Made by a program: the position numbers and the translations under genes. From Rosellinia necatrix (Eukaryota; Ascomycota; Sordariomycetes; Xylariales; Xylariaceae), in the NCBI GenBank assembly GCA_021209875.1, contig JAGYVD010000004.1, forward strand, positions 1,550,001 to 1,614,000: a stretch of 64,000 bases of DNA, written 5' to 3'. Shown here in pieces: positions 9,292-20,804 of this stretch. Position 1 is the first letter of the stretch; each line of letters opens with the position of its first letter. The notes below the pieces were generated by a model. That model searched no databases. It had not been told where the DNA came from and saw only the letters and a program-made list of their open reading frames with translations.

Positions 9292-11944
9292 GCAACAACA
9301 ACATAGTCATCAACAACACGGTCAACTACAACATGGTCACCAGCAAACTTACAACCATACTTCTCACAATATTCCGTCACCACCGATCTCGAATGCGTCG
9401 CCTCAGCCGCAACACGTCGGGTCGGTTGCGTCTTATAACCAGGCGGCGGGTTACACCCACACACCAACACCATCGCAAAGCTCGTACCCAACACCAGCGC
9501 AAACACCCGTGACTTCACCGTCACCACACCCAACATATTCGCCTTCGGCGCCGGCCAATACGTCGCCGAGGCCTTCTCACACCCAAGTGCCTCAGATTCC
9601 ACTCTACAACCCGGCAGACCCAAGCAATGGAAAACCCACATTCGCGCCTCCACCTACCGTCCCAACGTCCTACCCAGCACCAGCCCAGCCCGCGAAGACG
9701 AAACCTAGCTTTTTCAGCAAGGTGACCAAGAAACCCATGGCGGGGATGGGAGCGGGTTTTGGCGGCCTGACGACGTCGGTATTAACGTCCGAGGGCAAGG
9801 GAAAGATCGAAGAATGGACGAAGCAGAAGATGGGATCAATGGCCGGAGCCGTGGGTTTGGGAGCTGGGAAGACGCAGGGCGAGCAGCCTACCGCCGTACA
9901 CCAACCGGCGTATTCGGCAGGGGCACAGCAGGTAGCAGCACATCAGGGGGTGCATCCCGGAACACACCAGACGAGCCACCAACCAACACAGCAAGGGACC
10001 CAGCATGTTGTACGTCCAGCAGGAGTGCAACAAATAATCCAATCGCCAGTACAGGCAGCGCCACACTCGGCAGCTCCTCCGATGGCACATCCAGTAGCGG
10101 CAGCACAAGCACCAATACGACCAGCCATGGTACAGCCAGCCATGGCACAACAAGTTGTTGCGCAGCCAATGCAACAAGCCCAAGTCATGGCTCCACGGCC
10201 GATGCAAATGGGAATGCCCGGCCAGCCCATGCCCATGCCCATGCCCGGTCAATTTCTTGGCCAGAGACCTCCATTCCCGGGCCAAGGTATGCCAGGACCA
10301 ATGATGCCAGGACCAATGATGCCAGGACCGATGATGCGGCCACCGATGCAACCGGGTATGGGACCGATGCCGATGCCGATGCCGATGGGACCCGGGCCGA
10401 TGCCAATGATGGGCCCGAGGCCGCCACCCCCACCGATGGGAGGGCCGATGGGTGGTCCTCCGATGGGTGGTCCTCCAATGGGCGGTGGGCCGATGGGTGG
10501 GGGAAGCCGTGAGGCCCCCGAGCGACCTGAGCGACCCGAAAACGAAGGGCATGGGGCTGCAGGTGGGGCTCACGGAGCCGCAGGCGGCGCTGGTGCTGGC
10601 GCTGGTGCGGGCGCATACGAAGCAAATGCACACGGAGGAGCAGCAGCAGGCCAGGATCCATATGGCCAACAGCACGGGGCGGCGGGTCAAGACCCATATG
10701 GCCAACAACAACAACAACAACAGCAGCACGGAGGAGCCGGCCAGGATCCGTACGCCGCCCAACAAGCCGCAGCCGGCCAAGATCCGTACGGCCAACAGCA
10801 CGGGGCGGCGGGTCAAGACCAATATGGCCAACAACAACACGGAGGAGCCGGCCAAGATCCGTACGGCCAACAACATGCGGCGTCTGGTCAGGATCCGAAC
10901 GCCCAGCAAGGCGGGGGTAGCCGGGAACTCACAGGAGCGGATCCGAATGCGGCCAACGGGATGAACTCGATGAACGCAGATCCGTCGGGTCACGCCGGGG
11001 GGATGCCCAACGCGGCCGGCGCCGGACCGGCGGAGCAGAATTTCGCCGGGGCCGAGGCAGGCGCATACGGGAACACCACGGGCCACGCAGCCGACCCGTA
11101 CGCAGCCGACCCGTACGCATACGACGCGGGCGCCGGCGCCAACTCGAACCAGGCCTACCAATCCTACCCGGCCGACCCCGCCGGCGCAGCCCCGGGCGCG
11201 GCCGAAGCGCACGGCGGCATGCAGCAACAGTCGTACGGGGCCGAACCCGCAACCGGGATGGAAACCGGCGGGGGGGCGCCCGTCGCGGCTGAGGGGTACG
11301 GTGGCGGCGGCGGCGGCGGCGCACCGATGACCGAGACCGGAGGTGCCGGAGGTGGCTATACAGAGCAGAACACCTACGTGAACCAAACCGTGTACGTGGA
11401 CCAGAGCTCGCACGTCGACCAGAGCGCGTACACGAACCAGAACACGACCGTGGACCAGTCGGCGTACGTGGATCAGAGCTCGTATGTCAACCAGAGCACG
11501 GCGGTTGACCAGAGCGCCTATGTAAACCAGAACACCGCGGTCGACCAGAGTGCATATGTCGACCAGAGCACGGCCGTTGATCAGAGCGCCTACGCTAACC
11601 AGAATACCACGATCGGCCAATCCGCCTATGTCGACCAGTCCGCCTACGTAGATCAGAGCGCGTATGTAGATCAATCGGCATACGTCGATCAGAGCGCGTA
11701 CGTCGATCAGAGCGCGTACGTCGACCAGTCGGCATATGTCGACCAGTCCGCCTACGTCGACCAGAGCGCCTACGTCGACCAGAGCGCGTATGTAGATCAA
11801 TCGGCATACGTCGATCAGAGCGCATACGTCGACCAGAGCGCCTACATGGACCAGTCCGCATACGTAGACCAGTCCGCGTACGTCGACCAGAGCGCGTATT
11901 CCTACGACACGACGGACTATTCAGGGGGCGACTACGGATATTAA
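8861..11944 (+). CDS. Low-complexity protein with Gln/His tract and YVDQSA hexapeptide repeats
   Basis: Single exon, 1027 residues. The ATG at 8861 (context ATCAAAATGGCT) is preferred to one 29 codons upstream because of its better start context. Order: Ser/Pro/Thr head; His/Gln tract (about residues 60-155) with a long uninterrupted Gln run; Pro/Ser/Thr linker; a short conserved-looking segment (about 283-340) with FFSKVTKKPMAGMG and a Lys/Glu-rich helix; Met/Pro/Gly tract (about 445-545); DPYGQQHGAAGQ-type 12-mers (about 598-685); Gly/Ala linker; and a C-terminal run of Tyr-Val-Asp-Gln-Ser-Ala hexamers ending in YDTTDYSGGDYGY. No signal peptide or membrane span. I do not recognise the family. 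Composition resembles prion-like or condensate-forming proteins (inference). It converges on SRP54. Confidence 0.8.
9173..9303 (+). repeat. CAA/CAG microsatellite coding poly-Gln
   Basis: Nearly pure CAA units with scattered CAG and a short CTA-CTA-CTA interruption (Leu-Leu-Leu), in frame inside the low-complexity protein. Confidence 0.9.
11623..11911 (+). repeat. 18-bp coding minisatellite (YVDQSA units)
   Basis: Fifteen consecutive 18-bp units code Tyr-(Val/Met)-Asp-Gln-Ser-Ala; more divergent units (YVNQNT, TAVDQSA, YANQNT) extend upstream to about 11375. Synonymous codons differ between units, but the pair of units around 11663 recurs 126 bp later (around 11789), which is seven unit lengths. 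Confidence 0.9.
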
Positions 11945-12552
11945 TGATGAACGCAAACCGCCAGGAACACCCCCTCTCATCTGTATATACATTTTCAGCA
12001 TTTCGCGAATGGCGACGGCTCGCATATTATAGGATTTTATTTGGGTGACTTGAGCTGGGTTGCGAGCACAGGGCCATGTCTGAAAATGCATCATGTTTTT
12101 CGATTAGAATGGGGGTCGGCGCCGTGTCAAATTGGATAGCTGGGACATGTGCCTGAGGGAATGAGTTCAGGACAAACATTAGCATTGGGTAGATACCATC
12201 GTCGTCGAGGTTCTTTTTTCTTCTTTTATAAAATTCGTTGTTTTAACTTAACATGCATGCCTCATACCATGTCGTGATGCCCGGATATTGATCGTCTCAA
12301 GTTCTACGCCTGCGCATTTCACACGCACACGCACACGCACACGCACACGCACACGCACACCACCAAACGCCGATGCCATGCTGTGCCATGTTATGTTATC
12401 ACACTTCCATAACCAGCCCCAAGTGAGGTGAAATATCTTCGTATGAAGGAAGTCCGCAAATTCAATTTTGTTTTCCTTGCAGTCACCCTTTTTCATTTTG
12501 ATTTTTTGTAATTCTTTTTTTTTTTCTGTTGAGACGCGGGAGTTGGTCCCGT
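11945..12552. other. Convergent 3' spacer with CACACG repeat
   Basis: 3' flanks of the low-complexity gene and SRP54. Holds a (CACACG)n microsatellite at about 12320-12362 and a poly-T tract near 12517. No gene seen. Confidence 0.6.
12320..12362. repeat. CACACG hexanucleotide microsatellite
   Basis: About seven tandem copies visible directly. Confidence 0.9.
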
Positions 12553-14201
12553 TTACCGTCTCCCACGGCCGCCGCCGCCACCACCGCCCATCATGCCGCC
12601 CATGCCCATGCTCTCCATCATCTTCTGCATATCCGGCATGCCGCCGGGCATGCCTCCGCCGCCGCCGAACATGCGGGCGAGGCTGGCCATGTCGGGCATG
12701 CCGCCGGCACCGGCGCCGCCCATGCTCTGGAGGCGCTTCTGCATGGCGGCCATCTGCTGGGCCTTGTTGGCGCCGCCCATGGCCTGCTGGGCGCGTTGCA
12801 TGTTCTTCATGCTGCCACCCATCTTCTTGGCCATGCCGGCCATCATGCGCTGCTGGGAGAGCAGGTCTTCGACCTCGCGGACGCTGACGCCGCTGCCGCA
12901 GGCGACGCGGGTCATGCGGGTCGGCTGGTCGACGAAGAGGCGGCCGTCGCTGTCGAGCTCCTTCTCGGTCATGCTGTCGCAGATGTAGATCATGCGGCGC
13001 AGGCGGGCGCCGGACTCGTCGTCGTCCATGCCGGCCATCCCGGGCAGGTTCGACATGCCGGGGATCATGCCGGCCATTTTGGACAACGGGCCCATCTTCA
13101 TGATGTTGCTGAGCTGGTCGCGCAGGTCGCGCACGGTGAAGATGCCCTCGGTGATGTGCTTGATCGTCTCCTTCTGGTCCAGCTTCAGCGACTGCACGTG
13201 CTCCACCAGCCCCGCCATGTCGCCCATGCCCAGCAGCTTGTTGACGAACTGCTGCGGCGAGAACCGCTCCAGGTCCAGCATGTGCTCGCCCGTGCCGATG
13301 AACACAATCGGCGTGTGCGTCGCTGCCACGGCGGATATCGCACCACCGCCGCTCGCGTGGCCGTCCGTCTTGGTGATGATTATGGCCCCGAAGTCGGCCG
13401 CCTCCTTGAACGCCTTCGCCTGTGCCTCGGCCTGCTGTCCTATCGATGCGTCGAGCACCATGATCGTCTCGTCCGGCCTCACTGCCTCCTGGATATCCGT
13501 CATCTCTTGGAACAGGGCGGACTCCTGCCTGTGTCGGCCGGACGTGTCGACGATGATGACCTCGAACCGCTCCTTCTTGAACTTGTCGACGCCCTCCCGC
13601 GCGACCTTGGCGGGGTCCGTCTCCGTCAGCGAGCCGTAGTACGGAATCTTGGCCTTGGTCGCGTTCTGCTTCAACTGGTCGAAGGCGCCGGCTCGAAAGG
13701 TGTCGGCGCAGACAAGGCAGGCACGGAAGCCGCGCGCCTGGTAGTGGCGGGCGAGCTTCGTGCACGTCGTCGTCTTCCCGGCGCCCTGCAGGCCGACGAA
13801 CATGATAACATTCGACTTGCCCTTCTTGGGCTTGAAGGGCTCGGCGTGGGGGTCGACGAGCCGCACGAGCTCATCGAAGACGGTCTTCTGAATCAGGCGC
13901 TTCTTGTTGACGGCGGGCGGCAGGTCTTTGAAGTTGACGGTGGTGCTGATCGAGTTCTTGAGGCGACTGACGAGCTTCACGTTGACATCGGCCTCGAGGA
14001 GCGCTCCGGAGATCTCGTTGAGCATGGCTTTAAAGGCCTATACGACGACGCAGCAGCATCCATGTCAGTCATTCGAATTCGACCGGAGGGGATAGTAAGT
14101 AGGTTCGCGCATCTGTCTCGTACCTTCTCGTCGAGATTGGGCGCCCGAGTGGCATCATGCAAGGCGCCGCTGATGCGCCGCCCGAGATCTTGCAGAACCA
14201 T
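12553..14201 (-). CDS. SRP54: Signal recognition particle 54 kDa subunit
   Basis: Two exons: 14201-14124 (26 codons, [14 protein letters not shown]...) and 14037-12553; the 86-bp intron has donor GTACGA and acceptor ATAG. 520 residues, the normal SRP54 length. N domain ([12 protein letters not shown]), then the GTPase G domain with P-loop [19 protein letters not shown] (G3) and TKTDGHA (G4), then a Met-rich M domain that binds 7S RNA and signal sequences, ending in a Met/Gly-rich tail and GRGRR. It recognises hydrophobic signals on nascent chains and docks ribosomes to the ER receptor. Strong G/C third-position bias leaves a long antisense frame open, which is not a gene. Confidence 0.97.
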
Positions 14202-16269
14202 GGCGAGGACACTGCTGCGTTGGTAGGGTATTGGTTAGGATATGGGAAGGATGTTCAGTTAAAACTGGCCCAGCAGTGCCCAGTGTCGTTTTGGCACTAA
14301 ACTCGGAAGTACCTAGTACCCATTTCCATACGTCCCCACATACATGATTATGTAATCCGTTATGCATTTATACGTAGTATCCTCTCCCCCCTAAACCAAG
14401 CCCGGACTCCAACGACCACACTTAGACTTACACGATGTGATTGTGCAGGTAGCTATTGGCTATATAGCGCCTCGCAATTTAATGCAATGATTTATTTATC
14501 ATAAGGCATCAAGGATAGATATATTATTTCTAGTAGCGTGTTACTTTCAGAAAGTCCAGCCGACATAATCAAGAGAAGCGAGCTGGTTTTCCCGTCGCCA
14601 TGATATATAAACACTTGTAGTTTCAGTCAACCTCGAGCAACGACGGCGGTGGCGACAAGCCGCGACACCACCCCGAAAACCGAAATGTTTTGAAGACAGA
14701 TGTGATGCTTATTTCTACCAGCATCATAGAAAATAGCGAGCTGTTGAACGAACTAAATTAAAATATATATATCAAAAAAAACGTGTTGCCATACAGCCTT
14801 ATCGGGGTCATTTCACACGGTTTCGAACATTATTTCATCCAAGTAGATATGGACGTCTAGACGAGGGCGAAAAAAAAAAAACACGTTATCACGTTCACTC
14901 TCTGGGCCGAAGATGAGCCATGGAGAACTCACTTTCCCCTGAATCAGCCCCCCTGATATAAAACGGAATGGCAAGCCTCTTGATTGAAAGCACACTCCAT
15001 GCGGAGGTAAAAATATAGACATCGGCTTCGGGCCACCCTACCTAAGGGCAATCATTAAACGGTTAGGTAAGTTTACATGATTCTCCAAAGACCAGCATGA
15101 ACCAAAGATGCATCGGTATCCCGCTCTCACAACTACACGGTTGAATTGTACCAAAAGAGATAATATAAGGGCGCTCGTTGTCTGTGCTTGCTCCTGGAGT
15201 TGTTACCAAGCATGACAAATTCTCGTCTTAAAGGCAGCACTTCTTATTCGCGGGGGGTAAAACGTATAGACGCATATTCGTCATCTAGACGTCGCTGCTG
15301 AGTTTTAATACGCTCCCTACGTTAAGATAATGTTGGCAGGGCCAGCCTGGCCACGTATATGGATCATTTGCGTACGCGTCGCCTGCACCTGGCTACTTAC
15401 CATGATGGAATGGTGTGCCGCACTGCAGTCAGCACGCACTACTGCGTGTATCAATATTACTTCGACGGAAGATAGAGTTTAGGTCCCTCCTAGATGGATG
15501 GCTGGTGCAGCTCAACGCGCGCACAACGGCCTATACCATTGCCTCCTTGGTCGCTTTCATCTCCTCCCACCTGACAATGCTTAGAAAACTACTAATAAGT
15601 TGTACTGCGCAACTCTACAGCACGGTATAGATAGTACGGTATAGTATTTAGCAAGCACCGGACTTAGTCAAGAATTTTCTAGGCCCTGCTACTCGCAAAG
15701 TGTTCACCGCTCCATGTAGCCTCGTACGGAATGCTAACTGGTCGATATAACTTCGTTATGTATGTCATGATGCAATGTAATCATGGCTGATTTGGAAATA
15801 AGACTAGCTCGAGGCAACTGTAACCGTCGCAATGAGGGGCTATGCGAGTAACTAGCATCTACGAGAGTCATCGCAATAAAATCTTACTGTGGCGTTCCTA
15901 CAGCTCGCTGCTTTTATCACATTCGACATGATAGACATTAATTCAATACCAAAATGAGTCAACACACTCCGGCGCAAAATTAGGCCATATTACTGCCACA
16001 TGCAATCCAAAAGTCCTGTGCAGGCTAGAGAAGGGATGGAATCTGTCAACAAACAGGCTAGGACTTGGCAATAGTCCACCTTCTTTCAACATCCTGAGTC
16101 CCTTTCGTCTAGTCACGGTCGTGTATATAAGATGGTGTCTGCCGTCGATAGAAATAGGTCAAAACGAATACTTAAGCTTCCACGAACAGACATCGACACT
16201 CCAAGCTAATCAATCTATCCAAAAGCAATTGAGTAGTATCTTCGTGATACAAATTTACCAATCATTATT
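14202..16269. other. Spacer between SRP54 and subtilase gene
   Basis: AT-leaning spacer holding the SRP54 promoter (minus strand) and the upstream region of the subtilase gene (plus strand). No recognisable coding pattern or tRNA. Confidence 0.5.
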
Positions 16270-17734
16270 ATGGCGCACCAGTCTACCGAGCAAGATGCCC
16301 CCCTGCTTAACCACACACCGCTCACGGGCGTCGACGACGAGTTCATCGTTAACTATAAGCACGGCGTGACCGGAGATCAGCGGCGCGAACACCAGGCTGC
16401 TCTCCATAACATCGTGATCCAGAAGCCTGGCTACAGCGGTATCGGTGAAACTTGGGACATGGGAGGCTTCCAAGGTTACCATGTACACATGGACCCCGCC
16501 GACCTTACTTATATTGATCGCAACTTGGTAAGAAGATCATATTTCTTACGAATGTATTACCTACTAAGTGACCGGTTTTAGGTCGCCAATATCGAACCTA
16601 ATGGAGTTGTCACTGCCTGTACTACCGAAGAAGCGGTCCTGGCTGGCAAGGCCATGATCAACCAAGTCCCCTCAACTTGGGGTCTCGGACGCATCTCCCA
16701 TCACAACAAGGGATACCACAATTATATATACAATGAGTCTGCCGGAAGTGGTGTCAGGATCTACGTTCTAGACACCGGCATCCTTACAACTCACAATGTA
16801 AACCCCCCTCGATGAGGTTTAGACCTTGAGCTCGCATTCAATATGCTCACATATACCCTCTCTAGGAGTTTGGTGGTAGAGCCAGCTGGGGTGAAAACTT
16901 CATCCCCGACTCCCCAGTATGTCACTTTTTCTCCGTGGCTGGCGAAGTAATGCCTCCCTAATGGCTTCTTGTAGGATACGGATGAGAACGGCCACGGTAC
17001 ACACTGCGCTGGTACCGCCATCGGAGCCACCTACGGGGTGTCCAAAAAAGCTCTTGCGATCGCCGTTAAGGTCCTCAACAAAAACGGATCGGGGTACTGG
17101 TCCCAGGTCATCTCTGGCATCGACTGGGGTTAGGCTTCCACACCCAGCTCCTGACATACTGTGTTGTCTAACTATGCGAGCAGCCTATAACAACGCCGGA
17201 ATCAACCGCAACAAGGCCGTCATTAGCATGTCTCTAGGCGGCAAATTCTCCCAGGTTGTAAACGACGCCGTGGCGTCGGCCACTAGCGGCGGTATGACCG
17301 TTTCAGTTGCTGCGGGCAATGAAGATGAGAATGTGTCAGGGTATTCGCCTGCCTCGGAGGAGAGCGCCGTGACTGTAGCAGCCATTAATTCGCATGACTA
17401 CAAAGCCTCTTTTTCCAACTGGGGAGCTGGCGTGGATGTTTTTGCCGCTGGCGTCCATGTCACCAGTGCTTGGATTGGAAGCGATTCTGCCACCAAGACT
17501 ATCAGTGGCACTAGCATGTGTGAGCATCCCTCAGCCCGTACAGAGACTTTTACCCTGACATTTACAACCATAGCTTGCCCTCACGTCTCAGGACTTGCAG
17601 CTTACTACATACGTCTCTATAACCTATCTGGAAAGGCTGTCAAGGGCATGATCATCTCGTCCGCGACCACCGGCTTGGTGATCAACACCAATGGAAGTCC
17701 CAACCGCATCGCCTACAACAACAGCGGCGCCTAG
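16270..17734 (+). CDS. Proteinase K-like subtilase (S8) lacking a signal peptide
   Basis: Six exons: 16270-16527, 16582-16797, 16866-16916, 16975-17128, 17184-17519, 17574-17734; 391 residues. N-terminal inhibitor I9 propeptide ([11 protein letters not shown]...), then an S8 domain. Catalytic triad: Asp150 in VLDTG, His182 in NGHGTHCAG and Ser337 in SGTSM-x-CPHVSG (rebuilt across the last splice); oxyanion Asn in AAGNEDE. Known: proteinase K-type enzymes are secreted with an N-terminal signal peptide. Here the first residues, [17 protein letters not shown], are polar, and no upstream exon with a hydrophobic leader was found. The fourth intron has a weak GTTAGG donor. Either an intracellular enzyme, an unrecognised first exon, or a decaying copy. 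Confidence 0.82.
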
Positions 17735-18261
17735 ACAAGCGGCTTTTCGCACGCGTTGGCTGAGTCGAATCGTTTTATAACGGTGATGGCATTAGGGTTA
17801 TGCTTGCGAGATTTGGAATGGCATGCTAAAGGCATTGCGTCACACTCATTAGTAGGCGAAGATAAGGTCGATGGGGAAATGAAATATGAGACCTTCAGTT
17901 AGCTACTGTAGCAGCCTTTACTTTTGGCATCACCTCACTTTTACTAGCTAATCCTGAAGGGCCTTTGATCACAAAGTGTGGCCGTTCATTATGCTTGGTG
18001 CAGACGTAGAGATCCACATAGGCGAATACGCGTTACCTACCCACACAGTTGTGTTGCGAGCCGGAGTCTGTTTTTTGAGAAAGCTCAAGGCGAAATTTTT
18101 GAAAAATGGCAAACTGGGCCGTTCCATTTCAACAATAAAGTGGCATTCATGCATTCCCCCCGGAGAGTGTTTGGGTACATATATATAGGCAATTATTCCG
18201 AAGATGTAAGAGCGTGTTCAAGGCTAATTCGCATGACAGCGACGTCAAGCTAGTTAAATAA

Positions 18262-18564
18262 GTTCACGTCTATACCACCTTTTCTTTTACTTATAAAGAT
18301 TTAACACGAGATGTTGTTAGAAGATTCAGATCAAAGCTGCAGCACCCCTGGATCAGCGAGCCTGTTGCCAATTGCATTCACAAGATCTACACCACTTGCC
18401 CCGAAACCAAACGTGAGCTGAAGCGTGTTATTATTGAGACTGCGGAAGGCCACCGATTCAAATCGTGGAAGCGGAAGCCATGCCAGGACCTCGTGCATAA
18501 GGATGTCGACTTTGCTGTAGGGTTACTGAGCAAATATTTCTCCGGGTGGTATTGGGCCTTTTAA
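18262..18564 (+). pseudogene. Possible BTB-type protein, C-terminal remnant
   Basis: A 100-codon frame without an ATG, bounded upstream by TAA (18259-18261) and ending with TAA. The peptide contains IHKIYTTCPETKRELKRVI followed after a short gap by DLVHKDVDFAVGLL. In fungal BTB/POZ proteins the C-terminal half typically has 'VY..T.....LR..VV' followed by 'F..L....DFA.DLL', which this resembles. No BTB domain is present upstream in any frame I read. Interpreted as a 5'-deleted gene fragment; weak alternative is a chance frame. Confidence 0.35.
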
Positions 18565-20570
18565 GAGGCTGCAGCGAAGGGCTCCAAGGAGAATAAGGTA
18601 TAGTGACGAGCTGTCAAGAAGGCTACGGAGACAGACAATAAGAATGGTATTTATACTTAACAGACCCTCGTATAGCAACAGTGCTCAGCCTCTACGCTTA
18701 CCATTAAAGTACATTTTGACGCCTGGCCTTTTTGCCATGCGAGTCCTGGGGTAGAATTCCATAATCGAATATTGTACAAATGATTACTGATATAGAAAGG
18801 GGGGGCAAGGTGCGTCAGAAAATGGAAATCAGCCCAGGCCACCTATTTCTACGTATTGAGGTTTAGTGTTGCGACTAAGCGGCGGGAGAAGTGGGTATAA
18901 AGGACTAAGTCGGTTGAGATGTCAATAAGGGGCGCTTTTACCGCCTATGTAATTTTGAGATCACTAGAATTCGACCTCATATTATTGTTCTCATGAATTC
19001 AGTTGAGTTCCACTGCCTTGATTAATAATTGCTTATAATGGAACTATTTGCTATAGGGCCGGCTGTTCGAAAACCGCAAATGTTACATCAACCGAGGCAA
19101 GCTTATGGTCTAGGGTCAAAATTATTTATGTAATTGTACTAACATTTTTAACTATAGAATAGGTGCAAAATATGTCATGGCTTATAGCCATGCTGGTCCC
19201 TGATTGGCTGGCCACCCTAGGTGGCTAGGTGGGAGTGAATAGCCTGTTTTATGTACAAGTAGGGATTCTGGCCGTCGGCCCTGTATGTAGTTTTCTTCTT
19301 TCTTCAACTTTGTTTTTTCTTCCCAATACAGAGGGATAGTTAGGCTCTGCACCAACTGCCACTATTGCAGCCATCACAAAATAGTGCCGAACATGACGGG
19401 GCTCCTATATATAGGGTTAGTTAGATATTGGTACAAATATTATTTTGGTTTATTTCATATAATAAATTATATCTATTGCTCTTAGTAACCTTCACTCACT
19501 GTTCACATTATTAATGCTTAACGCTACCAATATTAAATTGGGGTTTAAATCTTACTATATAATAATGTTATCACTAAATTAGTACCAAATATTATGTGCT
19601 AAATTTCCAACCCTACCTACGGCTCATAATTGGCCACCAACTATCTCGAATAACATATATGGTGGCCCAGCGGACACCATTAATGTCAGGAGTACTCAGG
19701 TTATTTTTACTGAAGCCGATTGGCCAACATGGGGACTCGCTGCTTTTGCCAGATGCAACGACAACCCCGCCATATGTAGGTAGTCACGAAATATGATCCC
19801 AGTCGTATTAAGCGAAATACAGCGTAGGACTTAAGCGGGAACGCCATAGCTAAACCCTTTACCCCCTGATAGGTTGACATCTCAGCAACAGGGGCTGGGG
19901 GTGGTGAGCAGTCTGTAATTCTTCGCAGCATAGGGGCTTGTCACCCTTTTGTTCCGATTTCTAATCCCTCAATACGGAGAGATCGTCGACGCCTTCCACT
20001 GGCTACTAGACCAAACGTGCACTGCGTTGAAATCAGCAACAGGAAATGTCGATAGCCACAAAATGCTACTCCTGCCTTTTGGGGCCAGTACCAGTCTCAC
20101 TTGGCTGCACGGTGCTTTTGCAGAGAGCTGAACACGTACAGAGGAGTGCTTGTGGACAGCACCCCATGCATCACCGGTTTAATGCCCAGTATCCATATAC
20201 GCTCCATGGTCCGTTCGCATCTCAACCGATATGATGGCGGCTCCAACACATCACGCCTGAGCCAACAATAACAAGACTTGAACCAAGCCAGACCGCTCAT
20301 CCGCCACGGTATGGCCCCCACCCAAGATACCCGTACAAGTATAAATTAGTCTGCCAGCCACTTGAGGAAGCTCGCCGTTTGTATGTCTAGTGTATGCGGG
20401 CCGTTCCGATCTCGTAACGAATCTTCTTTTACCTGTTCCTTCCACCTGAACATCCTCTCCACAACGCTCGGTGGCCTTGACTTGGAGCGGAACTTCGCAT
20501 CACTGCGAGCCATCATCCTGTCATATAAAAAATGCCCAGAGTGAGGTTTAGTCACTAGGAGGTAGCAGTT

Positions 20571-20672
20571 GAGTCGTAAGTAGATAGCCAAGTATAAGGG
20601 TAAGGTTCAATATCATCAATTACTGGGCCTACCATCTAGGTAGAAGGCCTTCAGTCCTTATATACACAAATA
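20571..20672. repeat. Dispersed repeat, copy 1
   Basis: About 100 bp that aligns by eye with 38472-38580 around the core CCTACCATCT and the following AGGCCTT. Most mismatches are transitions. No flanking duplication identified. Confidence 0.55.
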
Positions 20673-20804
20673 TGTTTCTAATGTTATATTATAAGGTAAC
20701 TGATGCCTCGCCATGTGCTTTATCTACCCGACACATCCCCAGCCCATTTCCATCCCCGGACGTCACAAATCAACTTCACTTATACACAACGAAGGATTCA
20801 GAAT

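Larger units (their letters stand above)
17735..20804. other. AT-rich, gene-poor stretch with relics
   Basis: Apart from the BTB-like remnant (18262-18564) and one copy of a dispersed repeat (20571-20672), I see only AT-rich sequence rich in stop codons; 18900-19620 is especially AT-rich and may be a mutated transposon remnant, but no terminal repeats or transposase motifs were found. Confidence 0.5.

Noticed and set aside
9836..11800. 654-codon minus-strand frame opposite the low-complexity gene
   Set aside because: Repeats simply mirror the sense-strand hexamer array; no independent support.
12529..14226. 565-codon plus-strand frame opposite SRP54
   Set aside because: Crosses the SRP54 intron and mirrors its codons; His/Ala/Leu-rich composition is a reverse-strand artefact.
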